From: Dendrolimus kikuchii
Lineage: Eukaryota; Arthropoda; Insecta; Lepidoptera; Lasiocampidae
Direction of reading: 5' to 3'
DNA: 64,000 bases
Assembly (NCBI GenBank): GCA_019925095.2
Contig: CM034398.1
Span: forward strand, 5,657,001 to 5,721,000
Shown here piece by piece: positions 11,605 to 21,833 of the stretch. The notes beneath the pieces were generated by a model, which saw nothing but the letters and a program-made list of their open reading frames with translations, searched no databases and had not been told where the DNA came from. Numbering within the stretch: the first letter of the stretch is position 1; every line of letters begins with the position of its first letter. A program made the position numbers and the translations under genes.

Positions 11605-14600
11605 GTGAGTTACACACTAATACCTAATTAACTTATGACCTAATTATTTATTCTTAGATTTCCGTAGCTAATGCTGCAACCCTAGTCTATTAAATATTGT
11701 AATAAAACTGCAAAAGATCTCAGGAGTGGCCGCCGCATGTACGTAACTGAGAGTCTGAGGGATATATAAGACGTATGTGCGGTGTCATTATGGTATCGAA
11801 GTCAATAATAACTTTAGTTATTGTCCTGATCTTAGACAGGTCTTGAAATATTATTATCAATCATCTTAATAACTTATTTTTTTTTATTAAATATGTGTAT
11901 AAATGGCAAATGGCACTCTGTTGTTCGTGCCTACCCCGCGAGGGAACTGGCGTGAAGTTATGTATGTATGTATGTATGTGTATAAAACTTGAGCTATAGA
12001 GTTAAAATATCGTATACGTAGAAAATTCTGATAATTCGAAATCTTACAAATAAAAAACATCTTTAATAAAAAAATATTACAAACTCTTAAGTAACACTTT
12101 CATAATGTATTTAAGAATAAAGTGACCCATTAATATAAATTAACAAAAAGTAATATTTGTTCTTTCTTTAGACATTGAAACTAAAATACATTATGTAGCA
12201 GATCATTGCCAACGGGGAGCGTGCCCATAAAAAATATTGGTATAAATAAAAAATATTTTAATGAAATTTTGTTGGAACAAGGTCTGTCGGCCCGATGGGT
12301 GGTAACTGATGCTATTTGAGATATGGGATATTAAGATGGAATAAATTCTTCTCCGTTGTCTATTTTATATTTGGAATATATTATTATAATATTGCGACGG
12401 CTTGACAGGACTCCTGGCCAGAATCGGTGGGCAAAGAAGAGACGATAGTGGCAGCACTGGCTAGACTTGATAAGGAGATAACGACCAGCGAAAGAGCACA
12501 GCCCGCTGCCAGGCTCGCTGTGGTCACTGCTGAGTTAGATAGCATCCAACAGGTTATTTATGTTATGATGATATCATAATAAATATTTTTAAAACCACAT
12601 ACACATAACTACATAAAATAATCAAATATTAACCAGCTACATACAGCTTATCACTAATCAGGGCTTCGTGACCCTTGCGCTAAATCATAATTCATCCTAA
12701 AGTGGAGTAGTTTTGGTTTGAGAAAAAAAAACCGTTAACACTATGCATGTATCTAATAAAAATATTCAATATTTATAGACGTGGGTGTCATTAGACATGT
12801 TCTAAAATATTATAAGTTTATTACATTGTTGCTTAACAGGGAGTAATATCATAAATTGGGATATTACTCTTAAAAATATTATTTGAGGTAAGTATTTTTT
12901 GAGGGATGAATTCATCAGATTGGGGAGATTTATTAATCTGGAGACTGTTTCTTAATTACTTTTTTATATAAGGCGATAGACTTATCCCTACGTTTTAAAA
13001 GTCTTAAATAGTCTGCCAAACATTTGAAATATAATAAGGTGTAAAATTCTGGAAATAAGTTTGAGATATGAGGTCATCGTCATCCGAGTGGTAAACCACA
13101 GTTCCATTCTGAACCTTCGATTTCCTATTTTCACTTCTTCACTTTATTTATTATTTATTTTGGTACCGTTACGTATTAGTACGCATGTCATACTTGCAGC
13201 ATTTCTTGGCTTACCCCTGCGACCAAGATCTAGCAAAGGCCCGGCTAGACATAATTTTTATCCACATAATTATCCGGTCCCCGGAAAACGTGGCCGAACC
13301 AGTGTTAGCGATTCTCTTGCAGTTTGTCTACTATTTCACGGACATGAAGACTGAGATCGTGACGCGGTCTTTCTGCGTGACACTACATATGTATTACAGT
13401 ATATTCCATTTCCATGACACACTTTTGCTTGTATTATCTACATGAAAAGCATGGTGCTGTAATTAAATAAGATTTTTTTTTCAGGAAATAATTTCTTTTC
13501 AAGAGACAACAGTTCCATCTAAGGATAACTATTCTAAAACTATACACCAGGTTAGTATTATGATTCGTCATTTAGTAAGTAATTGAATGACGTAAGGCAT
13601 ATTTTTTTGTTTTTTATATTATTGCAGATGTTCGTCAATTTAGATATATACAGGCGACCGATGCTAGCTTCGGAGAATGAGGATTTCGTCGCGAACGTAA
13701 ATCGGAAGGTAAGGAATAATCATGGTACTTGGTAGGCTCATGAAAAACCTTTTGTAACATTAATAGAATTAATATATTATGACTATTATATTAATATTTA
13801 TGTCTCCAATTCTCTGGCGACGTGGCAAACCTTTGGTGTGTGATGCGACCGGCGTGGACACGCTAGCCGCTTCCCATTTACCAAACACGTCTAGATCGCC
13901 CGTTTCGGCAGCAGAAACAGGTGAATCACTCAAGCGGCGCAAATATGCAACTCTTGGTGAGAGTTATATGTTTGTGCCGTTTGCTGTTGAAACGCTTGGA
14001 CTGTGGGTCCTAAGGCCATGAGCCTCTACAAAGATATTTCAAAATGACTTATTGACTCGTGGGGAGATCAGACGGCTGGTTCCTAACTCGGACAACGGAT
14101 CAGTATGGCGATCCAGCGAGGTAACGTAGCGAGCCTTCTAGGAACCTTAGCCATTGACTTCGATGACCTAAGCACAGTATTTATTTATTTAATTAATTGA
14201 CTTATTCGGGAAACATACCATAATAATTATTCTTACAATATGAAATACATAAATTAATACACATACCTATCAGCTAAGTTTCCACTAAAAAATAATTCAT
14301 GTTACGCATTTGGCTCATACAACTAATAAGAAGTAGTCTACTTATAGTGTCAAGGGATTATAAGTAAAATATAATATATTATAGTTTATAGATAAAAATG
14401 TAGGAGATATATCTTGAAAAAAAAAAGAAAGAAATATATCTCTTTATATATAAAATGTGCTCTCATTCATCATTGTCAAAAATGTTGAAGACAATAAAAT
14501 ATATATATATTATTAAAGTGTATATACATCGAACGAATACACGGGGAAAAGGTGTATACGAAATAGTGAGGCCAAGAGCCTACTGGAAATACGGCGTATG

Positions 14601-17600
14601 ATCTGGAAAAAAATCGCATATAAAAATGTTAATTTTTTTCTGTTTTAAAAACGCTCTCTGCAGCTTTATACTTATATATCAATCATATCTTGTATAGGTA
14701 GATTTTGGTGTCAAAGATTATAATGATAGGTAATAATAACTATTTTAATTTCAGGAAATGCGTCGTCTCGAAGTAAATTGGCTGCGAACAAGGCACAATG
14801 AATTACAAAAGGAAAGGAGAGCATTACATGCACAAATATTGCGAATTAGGTCGTTGTATTCGCAGCTAAATCAATTGCTTGGTACGTATCATTTAAAACT
14901 ATATATACCCATTTAAATTCTTGCGGTGTTACCTGCAAAACTTGGCTTTTTATTCTTCCGAATCTCTTACTTTTGTCGCAATTGAAAATAATGATATGTT
15001 TGGTAAGGTATATCAATATATCTTAGTAGATATTAGGTTTGTTTGATCGTTTACTTGTTAGGATCCACTTTAGAAACTAGAGACATTATCTATATGTATA
15101 CACCTGAATAATCATGCGCCTGACAAGGTTCTCTACAAGAAATCGGTTTTATGTCTAAACTAGACAATTATTTCAGACAATCATAAAGTAGGTAAATTTA
15201 TTTTTCTCATTTCGTATAATTATGTGATCAATTATATTGTTACGAGTTAGCGGGACACGAATTAAAATGCCGTTAGAATTATTATAGAGTTTATTAGAAC
15301 TATACAAACACTGAACACGTATAACACAGGTACAAATATAACCGAACACAACAAATCCAAACGTAAGGAAGGTCGTAATTCAATAAAATGCGCAAAGTCC
15401 GTCACTATTAGATTCCCGAATGTATACACGTCACGCCCATATCGTAGTTGTAGCTCAACTGACTCCTCGCACAATCAGGCCGTCGTTTTATACTTCACAA
15501 ATGCAAATGTGTTCGCCCGGCAACGTCGACACAATTTCCTAGAATTAGCTTGTAATTGTAATCCGCAACACCCGGCTAATGATGCTAATGAACGAGTACA
15601 ATAGAACAATAGGCTATTTTCCACAATAACTAGAAACGTATGCCAATAAATAAGTGAATAAAAGAAGACGATCATAAAAGCATTACAACTAGTTTAAATG
15701 CCGACAGGTAATAAAATGTGCTTTTGCAGATCTGTACGTGGAATTTGTCTTTGTCGGAGCCTAAGTTGTAACAATATTTTTTATTCTGAAATTTTCAGAG
15801 AAAACTTAACTATAATTTGTGTAATGTTGTGAAGAAGGAATAATAATACACAAAAAAATTACAAACAATCTATGGCGACTTAACAGTTATGCAGTTTTAG
15901 CAGTATTATAATACTTTACTTTCACAGAAAGCATATGGACTAATTCAAATCGTCCAGGTACATCGCAAGAGAGTGCTTTATCGGAAGCTTGTGCATTACG
16001 AGATGCTTTATCTTCAGTGAGCGCACGACTCAGGGCAGCGGCGGAGTATGCCCACGCCGCTGCCCGATTGGTGGATGACGCTATGCCAGCCTGGAGGTTG
16101 ACGTCAGTTGGCAAGTTAGTCACCAATATTAAACTTGTTCTTGTCGTTTAGAACCTAGACAAGTGGTATTAGCGCTAAACGAATATATTCAAAATGTATG
16201 GGAGTAACACAATACTTCAAGTCAAACTTTTTTATTCTAAACAGTTCCAATGGAGAACACTTAATGATGGTCTTATTTTATGTACACCGCTTCGCAACGT
16301 GTTCTGGATATTTAAAGGAGAAGAAGCGGCAAGAAACTCGCCAGCATCGAATCTAGATTTTTTTAGATATAGAAGTTGTTATACAATTACTTTTCAAAGA
16401 ATTAATGGAGTTGTAATAAACAAAAAATATTATCACCGTCGCAATAATTATTTAGCGTAACTATATGGCATCACCATACATTTTATATTGTATTCGTATT
16501 TTTTTTCTATTCGTTTAGCGCTAATGCCACTTGTCTAGGGGTTCGTGTAGGTACTGTCTATTTGAAATGTGTTTAATAAAAAACAGAAGTCTAAGGGACT
16601 ACGCACATAAAATTCGCTATGTAGCTTGCACATTAATTACCACACTACTATCGAAAATATAAATTGATATAATTTACTTACGACAAATACGTATTACACA
16701 AACCTTAACATTGGAATAACTAATACCTCATAAAAAGTAATTTTGATACAGACAAAGTTTGGCACATAAATTTTTTATTTCACAACAATTGATTTTTATG
16801 TATATATGAAACCTTGTCTGAATCAAAATGATTTCTTATGAATTCGTATTTTATTGTTAAGATTTGTGTAATACGGATTTGTCGTAAGTAAATTCTGTTA
16901 ATTTATTTTTTAAAACATGTGGTAACGTACGAGCTAGACAGCGTACACGATACTCCATTTAGGTACCTACTTAAAATAGTAGGCCAGTGCCCTTTGAAAA
17001 TGGTAAAAAAGGAAAAAAATAATAGTAGGATGGAACCCATTGGAAAAGAAAGAGAATATAACAAAAATGAAAGGAAAAATAATTTACAGGGCGATCTGAG
17101 GTCGGGAAGTGGAAGGGGGTGAGTTTTTAAGGGTAAATAAAAAAAAGGTTTATCTCGATTTCCGGCAAAACTACAAGTCCTATGGAAAAAAGTTAAATGG
17201 TAAAGTTGTAGGTAATAAAAAGATCTACAACTTTTGTATTTACACTTTTTTCACATAACCTCAAAATTTATGTGAAAAATTCAACTAACAAAGTTTTTGG
17301 TTTTTTATTTTTATTTTTTACAAAAATAAAAAATAAAACACGAAATTTGGTGAAAACATACCTTTTTATGTCCCAAATGCACTGTAATAGGCTATCTACG
17401 CATAAATTTTAGCCCATGAAAAGGTATTTCATAGAGAAGTGGGAAAGGGGCTAGGACGGTCTAGGTTTACTACCTGTTATTTATTTGCATTTCCTGAGAA
17501 CATTTACCATACTAATTATATTTTTTTGTTGTTGTTGTTATTTGAATTTTTCACATAACTTTTGAGGTTATGTGAAAAAAGTGTAAATACAAAAGTTGTA

Positions 17601-20600
17601 GATCTTTTTAATACCTACAACTTTACCATTTAACTTTTTTCCATAGGACTTGTAGTTTTGCCAGAAATAGAGATAAACCGTTCTTCACCCTTAAAACTTA
17701 CCCCCCCTTCCACTTCCCGACCTCAAATCGCCCGTAAATTATTTTTCCTTTCATTTTTGTTATATTCTCTTCCTTTTCTAATGGGTTTCATCCTACTATA
17801 ATTTTTTTGTTTCAAAAATGATTTATCCTGGCCTGTAGTAATTACCTTCTTACAAAATTTCTAATAAAAACTCTTAATAAAGAAATGAAGTGTCTATATA
17901 TATATATAAATTAAAATTCTATATAGGAGAACAGCAAATATTTAAAGAGAAATAAGTGTAGAATAAAAGTAGCTTTTACTATTACGAACAGTGAAATTTA
18001 AACCTATAATTTAGAATAGTGTTAAGAGTGTAATTTTCTTTCAACGAAGAAGTGGCTGGGAACGCACTTCAGCATGTGCCGACGCATGTAAGCTCTTCGT
18101 TCACGCTCGCTGTTTAGAGCGTGGCGCTAGGAGAGTCCTTTCAGCGCCAGCAGCGCCTAGAGCTGCCAGAACTCTTCGACTAGCCCTGGATTATGCTTTT
18201 ACTGATGTTATGCATGATCATAAGTAAGTAAAGCTACTAATTTTTAAAATATATTTCTTAAGTGTTGAGCCGAACTACCACCTCAGCTTGGAATGCTATG
18301 TTTTGGCATCGAATCCTGTAGAAAATCTAGTATTTTCAAAAATATAAAGTAATTTAACAAAGTCTTCAATTTTAAGATACGTTTACAGAGTTTCATAAAA
18401 ATCGGTGCAAATTGGAAGCTGCGAAAAGGGAACATAAACTCATTCTTGCATTTATATTTGTCTCTAGATACCAACGAGCGACTGAAATTTTTGTACAGTT
18501 CAAAGAAGCTTTGGTACAACTCATCGATTCTATTCATCAGGTAAGAATGTTTTATATTGTTTTTTTTTTATATACTTAGTCCTTTTTGTCTAATTAACAT
18601 TGTCATGATGATTGTTTAATCAATGTCTAAATCCCATTGGACGTTTGTCGACAGTGACAACAAAGCGAAAAACTAAGCTACCTACTTTAAAAACTTATAA
18701 TTGAAGATTTCAATTATAATTAAATAAAACTTTACAAATAATTTTTTTAACGTATAAAATGTTGAGACTGGTCAATACACTTCTGAAAAGTACAATTTAT
18801 CAAAGGGTAACAAACAGAACACAGACAAGTTCAGTTTCTATATTCATCAATGGTAAATCTGTTGAAGTACCAAGCTACTTCACAATATTACAAGCATTAC
18901 GTTATAATCGGGTTACAATTCCATCTTTCTGTTACCATGATAGACTTTCGATAGCTGGCAATTGCCGTATGTGCCTCATTGAAATCGAAGGTATACCAAA
19001 ACCTCAGATAGCCTGTGCAATAAATGTAACAAAGGGAATGAAAATCCGCACAAATTCGCCTATAGCTCTCATGGCTCAAGAAAGTGTTTTAGAATTTATT
19101 TTAGTCAACCATCCGCTAGACTGTCCTATTTGCGATCAAGGCGGTGAATGTGATCTCCAAGATTTGTCGATGAGATTTGGTAATGACCGGTCTAGATTCA
19201 CAGATATTCATTTTACCGGTAAAAGGGCTGTTGAAGACAAATATTTGGGACCTTTGATCAGAACTGAAATGACACGGTGCATTCAATGCACTAGGTGTAT
19301 AAGATTTGCGTCACAAGTTTGCGGAATCGATACTTTAGGTACTACCGGACGAGGCAATGATATGCTTGTTGGAACATACGTTGATAAAATGTTCTTATCT
19401 GAATTATCCGGTAATATAATTGATCTTTGCCCAGTGGGAGCATTAACTGCCATTCCTTATATGTTCAAAGCGAGACCTTGGGAAGTAAGGAAAGCAAATT
19501 CTATAGACGTTACTGATGCTACGGGTACAAATGTAGTTATCAATTACAGATTTAATAGAGTATTAAGAATGTTGCCAAGAGAACATGATGAAATAAACCA
19601 GGAATGGCTTTCAGATAAAGGACGATGGGCAATAGATTCCTTAGAGATGCAAAGATTAGTAACTCCCATGAAACGAGATGGAGCTTGTTTAAGCGCTTTA
19701 GAATGGCCGTGTGCGTTGAAAACTGCAGGGGACTTGATAAAATGCGCAGACCCCGATAGTGTTATGGCTATTGCAGGACCTCACTGTAATGTTGAAACAT
19801 TAGTCGCCGCAAAAGATTTTCTAAATATGTTTGGTTCTGAGCATACTTATGTAGAACGAGGTCTCTATCACTCTATAACACAGGCAGATATTAGGGCTGG
19901 TTACTCACTTAATATAAACATGAAAGACATAGTTCACGCAGATAAAATTTTATTGGTTGGTACAAATCCACGTTTTGAAGCGCCTGTTTTGAACGCCTGG
20001 ATACGCCAAGCATACAGAAACAACGAATGTGACATTTACGTGATCGGTCCTAAATGTGAATTTAACTATTACATTAATCATCTAGGTGAAGATCTATCTG
20101 CATTATCCAAAGCAGGCGAAGCGTTGAAAAGCGCAAACAAGCCTTTGATTTTTGTTGGAGTATCACAGTTAGAGTCCGCAATTGGCGCTAAAATTATGAC
20201 TGAAATGTCGAAGCTTTCATCTTCATTTAAAATAAGCGATTGGGAAGTTTTACATGTGATTACTAGAGAGGCTAGTTTCGCAGGAGCTCTGGAGGCTGGA
20301 TGGAGGCCAGGCGCACTTGCTAAGTTGGAGAAATCTCCCCCTTCCGTATTGATCTCATTAGGTGCAGATGAAATATTCTATGATTGGACGCCGCCATCGA
20401 GTTGCAGTGTTATTTATATAGGATTCCAAGGAGATCGTGGCGCTGAAAACGCTACTGTAGTTTTACCAGGTTGCGCTTATACAGAAGCTGGGGGGTTGTA
20501 CCTTAACATGGAGTGTCGTTCGCAGTATGCATTACCTGCAGTTACACCTCCTGGCAAGGCGCGTCATGATTGGAAGATTGTCCGCGCGTTGGCTGAATAT

Positions 20601-21686
20601 AGTGGAATATGTTTGTATTATAGTGACCATAACTCGCTTTGCTGCAGATTGGCTGAAGTGAGTCCTAATTTCACGCAACTGGGAAATTACCAGCAAAAGT
20701 TATTTGCGGATTTGATTCCTCCTCTATTATCAACTAGCTGTAGTGAGAACGAATCTATTTGTGTGGACATGAAGAACTTACAAGAATACTACTGTAGTGA
20801 TGTGTTTACTTACAATTCTCCTACCATGATCAAAGCTCAGAAAGCGGCTGGAGATTTTCTTAACGCGAGTTATGCTCGACAATAATTTGCTTATTTTTTA
20901 ATTATTTATGTTATCATATATGTTCTTAGATAAATTGATAAAATTTTATTTAAAAAAAATGTAATTTATTTGTAATATTTTCTTTGTGTTTATATTTTTT
21001 GTAGAAATTGTAATAGCCCCACATGTTGAGGGTATTGTAAGGTCAAAATTCCCGCAGGCTACGAACTACTGTAAAGAAACTTTCACTGTAGATTCCATTC
21101 GAATATTAAACTGAAATAATAGCAGTTCATAAAATTAAATATTCCATTGGCAGGATCGTTCATCCGGATTTCTAAGCGAAAGGACACGTAAGCTATATCT
21201 GCCACGCTCGCTCAAGGCGAATATGTGAGTTTTGCATAACGGTTATCTCGATTTGTAAGTTTTCTCACGATGTTTTCATCTCCCGTCAGCACGTTTTAAT
21301 TATTGTAAGTATATGCAGATTCAGTCAGAGAAAGAAGCTAAGCTTCTTATCCTTATTCGAACTCAGAATGGTTAGCTACTAAGCTACCGCGACAAATAAT
21401 AACTACTTAATTATTACTCTGCTATAATAGTCGTGATATACAATTAGACGCTTTCCTTACTAATACATAAAATTAATAATTGTTACCTAGAGCCTGTTTT
21501 AATAATAAATACAATATTTTCGATAAACAGGTACTATTAAACAACCTCGAGAACTTGGCAGTGGCTGAAAAGGCTGTTGAAAAATGTAGACGGGAGCTTC
21601 AGTCTGCAAGGGTGAACGCCATTGTACAAAAAGGATTAGCAGAACTCAAGTACCAAACCAAAACTCTTAAGAGTTTAAAATCATAG
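11545..21686 (+). CDS. Unrecognised coiled-coil protein with N-terminal acylation motif, nine exons
   Basis: Exons 11545-11604, 12409-12552, 13485-13550, 13628-13708, 14755-14881, 15928-16114, 18050-18223, 18468-18540 and 21531-21686. Every junction is GT-AG and all phases close, giving 355 residues and a stop, with AATAAA at 21716. An in-frame TAG lies seven codons before the start codon. The protein begins MGCMASTSS, which fits N-myristoylation (G2, S6) with palmitoylation at C3, so membrane attachment is likely. The rest is rich in A, L, E, R, Q and K with heptad-like stretches (for example LARLDKEITTSERAQPAARL and EMRRLEVNWLRTRHNELQKE) and no transmembrane segment or known catalytic motif. 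I do not recognise the family; it lacks the tektin signature. The gene model is strong, the function unknown. Confidence 0.85.
11605..12408. other. Coiled-coil gene intron 1 with LINE tail
   Basis: Contains, at about 11895-11980 on the plus strand, the 3' end of the LINE family found at 36783-37125 (GGCACTCTGTTGTTCGTGCC ... AACTGGCGTGAAGTTATGTA) with a (TATG)n tail. No other feature seen. Confidence 0.55.
12409..12552 (+). CDS. Coiled-coil gene exon 2
   Basis: 48 codons, from DSWPESVGKEETIVAALARL to ..TAELDSIQQ, strongly helical. Acceptor TTGACAG, donor GTTATT, phase 0 at both ends. Confidence 0.85.
12553..13484. other. Coiled-coil gene intron 2, nothing certain
   Basis: An open stretch of 86 codons around 13185-13445 has no splice sites or recognisable domain. 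Flanking exon phases already fit, so it is left out. Confidence 0.4.
13485..13550 (+). CDS. Coiled-coil gene exon 3
   Basis: 22 codons, EIISFQETTVPSKDNYSKTI HQ. Acceptor TTTTTTTTCAG, donor GTTAGT, phase 0 at both ends. Confidence 0.8.
13628..13708 (+). CDS. Coiled-coil gene exon 4
   Basis: 27 codons, beginning MFVNLDIYRRPMLASENEDF. Acceptor TATTGCAG, donor GTAAGG, phase 0 at both ends. Confidence 0.82.
13825..14190 (+). pseudogene. LINE C-terminal relic in intron 4
   Basis: Reads KPLVCDATGVDTLAASHLPN and, after TSRSPVSAAETGESL, KRRKYATLGESYMFVPFAVE, followed by stops. This is the conserved C-terminal tail of a dispersed insect LINE. Related relics lie at 34985-35220 and 53820-54240. Stops in the later part show it is dead. 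Confidence 0.65.
14755..14881 (+). CDS. Coiled-coil gene exon 5
   Basis: 42 codons plus one base. It is the clearest coiled-coil part, with LQKERRALHAQILRIRSLYS. Acceptor ATTTCAG, donor GTACGT. Confidence 0.85.
15238..15773 (+). repeat. LTR-like repeat, complete copy (solo LTR)
   Basis: Starts TGTTACGAGTTAGCGGGACA and ends TAAGTTGTAACA, so it has TG...CA ends with short inverted termini. It is flanked by ATAT on both sides. It is about 536 bp, with no coding region and only a chance 70-codon frame. The second complete copy is at 51889-52359. It lies in intron 5 of the coiled-coil gene. Confidence 0.7.
15928..16114 (+). CDS. Coiled-coil gene exon 6
   Basis: 61 codons, with an Ala-rich helix (SARLRAAAEYAHAAARLVDD). 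Acceptor TTTCACAG, donor GTTAGT, phases 1 and 2. Confidence 0.83.
16151..16544. mobile_element. MITE with about 35-bp terminal inverted repeats
   Basis: The left end GAACCTAGACAAGTGGTATT AGCGCTAAACGAATA is mirrored by the right end (reverse complement GAACCCCTAGACAAGTGGCATTAGCG... in two parts). It has 394 bp of non-coding interior and sits 37 bp after the exon 6 donor. Confidence 0.75.
16671..16894. mobile_element. Palindromic MITE, nearly full hairpin
   Basis: AATTTACTTACGACAAATAC at the left pairs with GTATTACACAAA.. reversed at the right (ATACGGATTTGTCGTAAGTA AATT). The first about 40 bp match with two differences, and the inner parts are also imperfectly complementary, so the 224 bp could fold almost end to end. 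Confidence 0.75.
16981..17834. mobile_element. Foldback element with about 300-bp inverted arms
   Basis: The left arm runs from AGGCCAGTGCCCTTTGAAAA and includes TACAAGTCCTATGGAAAAAA and AGATCTACAACTTTTGTATT. The same blocks recur reversed in the right arm, ending CTGGCCT. A spacer of about 240 bp separates the arms. There is no transposase. The transcript of the host gene would contain a long double-stranded hairpin here. Confidence 0.78.
18050..18223 (+). CDS. Coiled-coil gene exon 7
   Basis: 57 codons, Arg- and Ala-rich (SGWERTSACADACKLFVHAR, then APAAPRAARTLRLALDYAFT). The acceptor is GAAGAAG, a NAGNAG-type tandem site that would change one codon; both choices stay in frame. Donor GTAAGT. 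Confidence 0.8.
18468..18540 (+). CDS. Coiled-coil gene exon 8
   Basis: 24 codons, YQRATEIFVQFKEALVQLID then SIHQ. Acceptor TTGTCTCTAG, donor GTAAGA. It lies just upstream of the nested complex I gene. Confidence 0.82.
18759..20885 (+). CDS. NDUFS1: Complex I 75-kDa subunit-like protein, intronless (NDUFS1-type)
   Basis: A 708-residue uninterrupted frame, close to the family length of about 727. An Arg-containing, acid-free N-terminus (MLRLVNTLLKSTIYQRVTNR) suits a mitochondrial presequence. All iron-sulfur ligands are present: 2Fe-2S N1b C58, C69, C72, C86; 4Fe-4S N5 H118, C122, C125, C131; 4Fe-4S N4 C174, C177, C180, C224. The rest is the NuoG-type molybdopterin oxidoreductase-like domain. 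The family is the first electron-transfer module of respiratory complex I, on the matrix arm. The gene has no introns and lies wholly inside the last intron of the coiled-coil gene on the same strand, which suggests origin by retroposition. The core motifs match the family, but the linkers read as divergent, so it may be a second, perhaps testis-biased, copy. That expression is inference. Confidence 0.95.
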   Translation: MLRLVNTLLKSTIYQRVTNRTQTSSVSIFINGKSVEVPSYFTILQALRYNRVTIPSFCYHDRLSIAGNCRMCLIEIEGIPKPQIACAINVTKGMKIRTNSPIALMAQESVLEFILVNHPLDCPICDQGGECDLQDLSMRFGNDRSRFTDIHFTGKRAVEDKYLGPLIRTEMTRCIQCTRCIRFASQVCGIDTLGTTGRGNDMLVGTYVDKMFLSELSGNIIDLCPVGALTAIPYMFKARPWEVRKANSIDVTDATGTNVVINYRFNRVLRMLPREHDEINQEWLSDKGRWAIDSLEMQRLVTPMKRDGACLSALEWPCALKTAGDLIKCADPDSVMAIAGPHCNVETLVAAKDFLNMFGSEHTYVERGLYHSITQADIRAGYSLNINMKDIVHADKILLVGTNPRFEAPVLNAWIRQAYRNNECDIYVIGPKCEFNYYINHLGEDLSALSKAGEALKSANKPLIFVGVSQLESAIGAKIMTEMSKLSSSFKISDWEVLHVITREASFAGALEAGWRPGALAKLEKSPPSVLISLGADEIFYDWTPPSSCSVIYIGFQGDRGAENATVVLPGCAYTEAGGLYLNMECRSQYALPAVTPPGKARHDWKIVRALAEYSGICLYYSDHNSLCCRLAEVSPNFTQLGNYQQKLFADLIPPLLSTSCSENESICVDMKNLQEYYCSDVFTYNSPTMIKAQKAAGDFLNASYARQ
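20886..21530. other. Rest of intron 8, downstream of the nested gene
   Basis: Includes an A-rich stretch (eight A) at about 20951-20958 after TTTTATTT, possibly what is left of a retrogene poly(A) tail. No clear AATAAA. Short SINE-like words around 21160-21340 (GCCACGCTCGCTCAAGGCGA). No gene seen. Confidence 0.35.
21531..21686 (+). CDS. Coiled-coil gene exon 9 (terminal)
   Basis: 51 codons and TAG: LLNNLENLAVAEKAVEKCRR at the start, Lys-rich end ..KYQTKTLKSLKS. Acceptor GATAAACAG. The polyadenylation signal AATAAA is at 21716-21721. Confidence 0.85.
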   Translation, partial: VLLNNLENLAVAEKAVEKCRRELQSARVNAIVQKGLAELKYQTKTLKSLKS

Positions 21687-21715
21687 TTTGAATTATCATT
21701 AAAATATGGAAAAGA

Positions 21716-21721
21716 AATAAA
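21716..21721 (+). terminator. Polyadenylation signal of the coiled-coil gene
   Basis: AATAAA, 30 bp after the stop codon. Confidence 0.7.
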
Positions 21722-21833
21722 GTTGTTATTGTACTAATTTATTTTTACCCTATTATTTGAAATCGGCACAGAACCTCTTTTCCTTCAATACTTTTCTAAT
21801 CTGAGATAAGTTTCTGTCACGTTACAAATCTTT

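Noticed and set aside
13185..13445. 86-codon frame in intron 2 of the coiled-coil gene
   Set aside because: No domain, no splice support, and neighbouring exon phases do not need it.
15262..15474. 70-codon frame on the minus strand
   Set aside because: Lies within the LTR-like repeat and is not kept open in the other copy.
11545..21686. Tektin identity for the coiled-coil protein
   Set aside because: The tektin signature nonapeptide is absent and length and repeat pattern do not fit.
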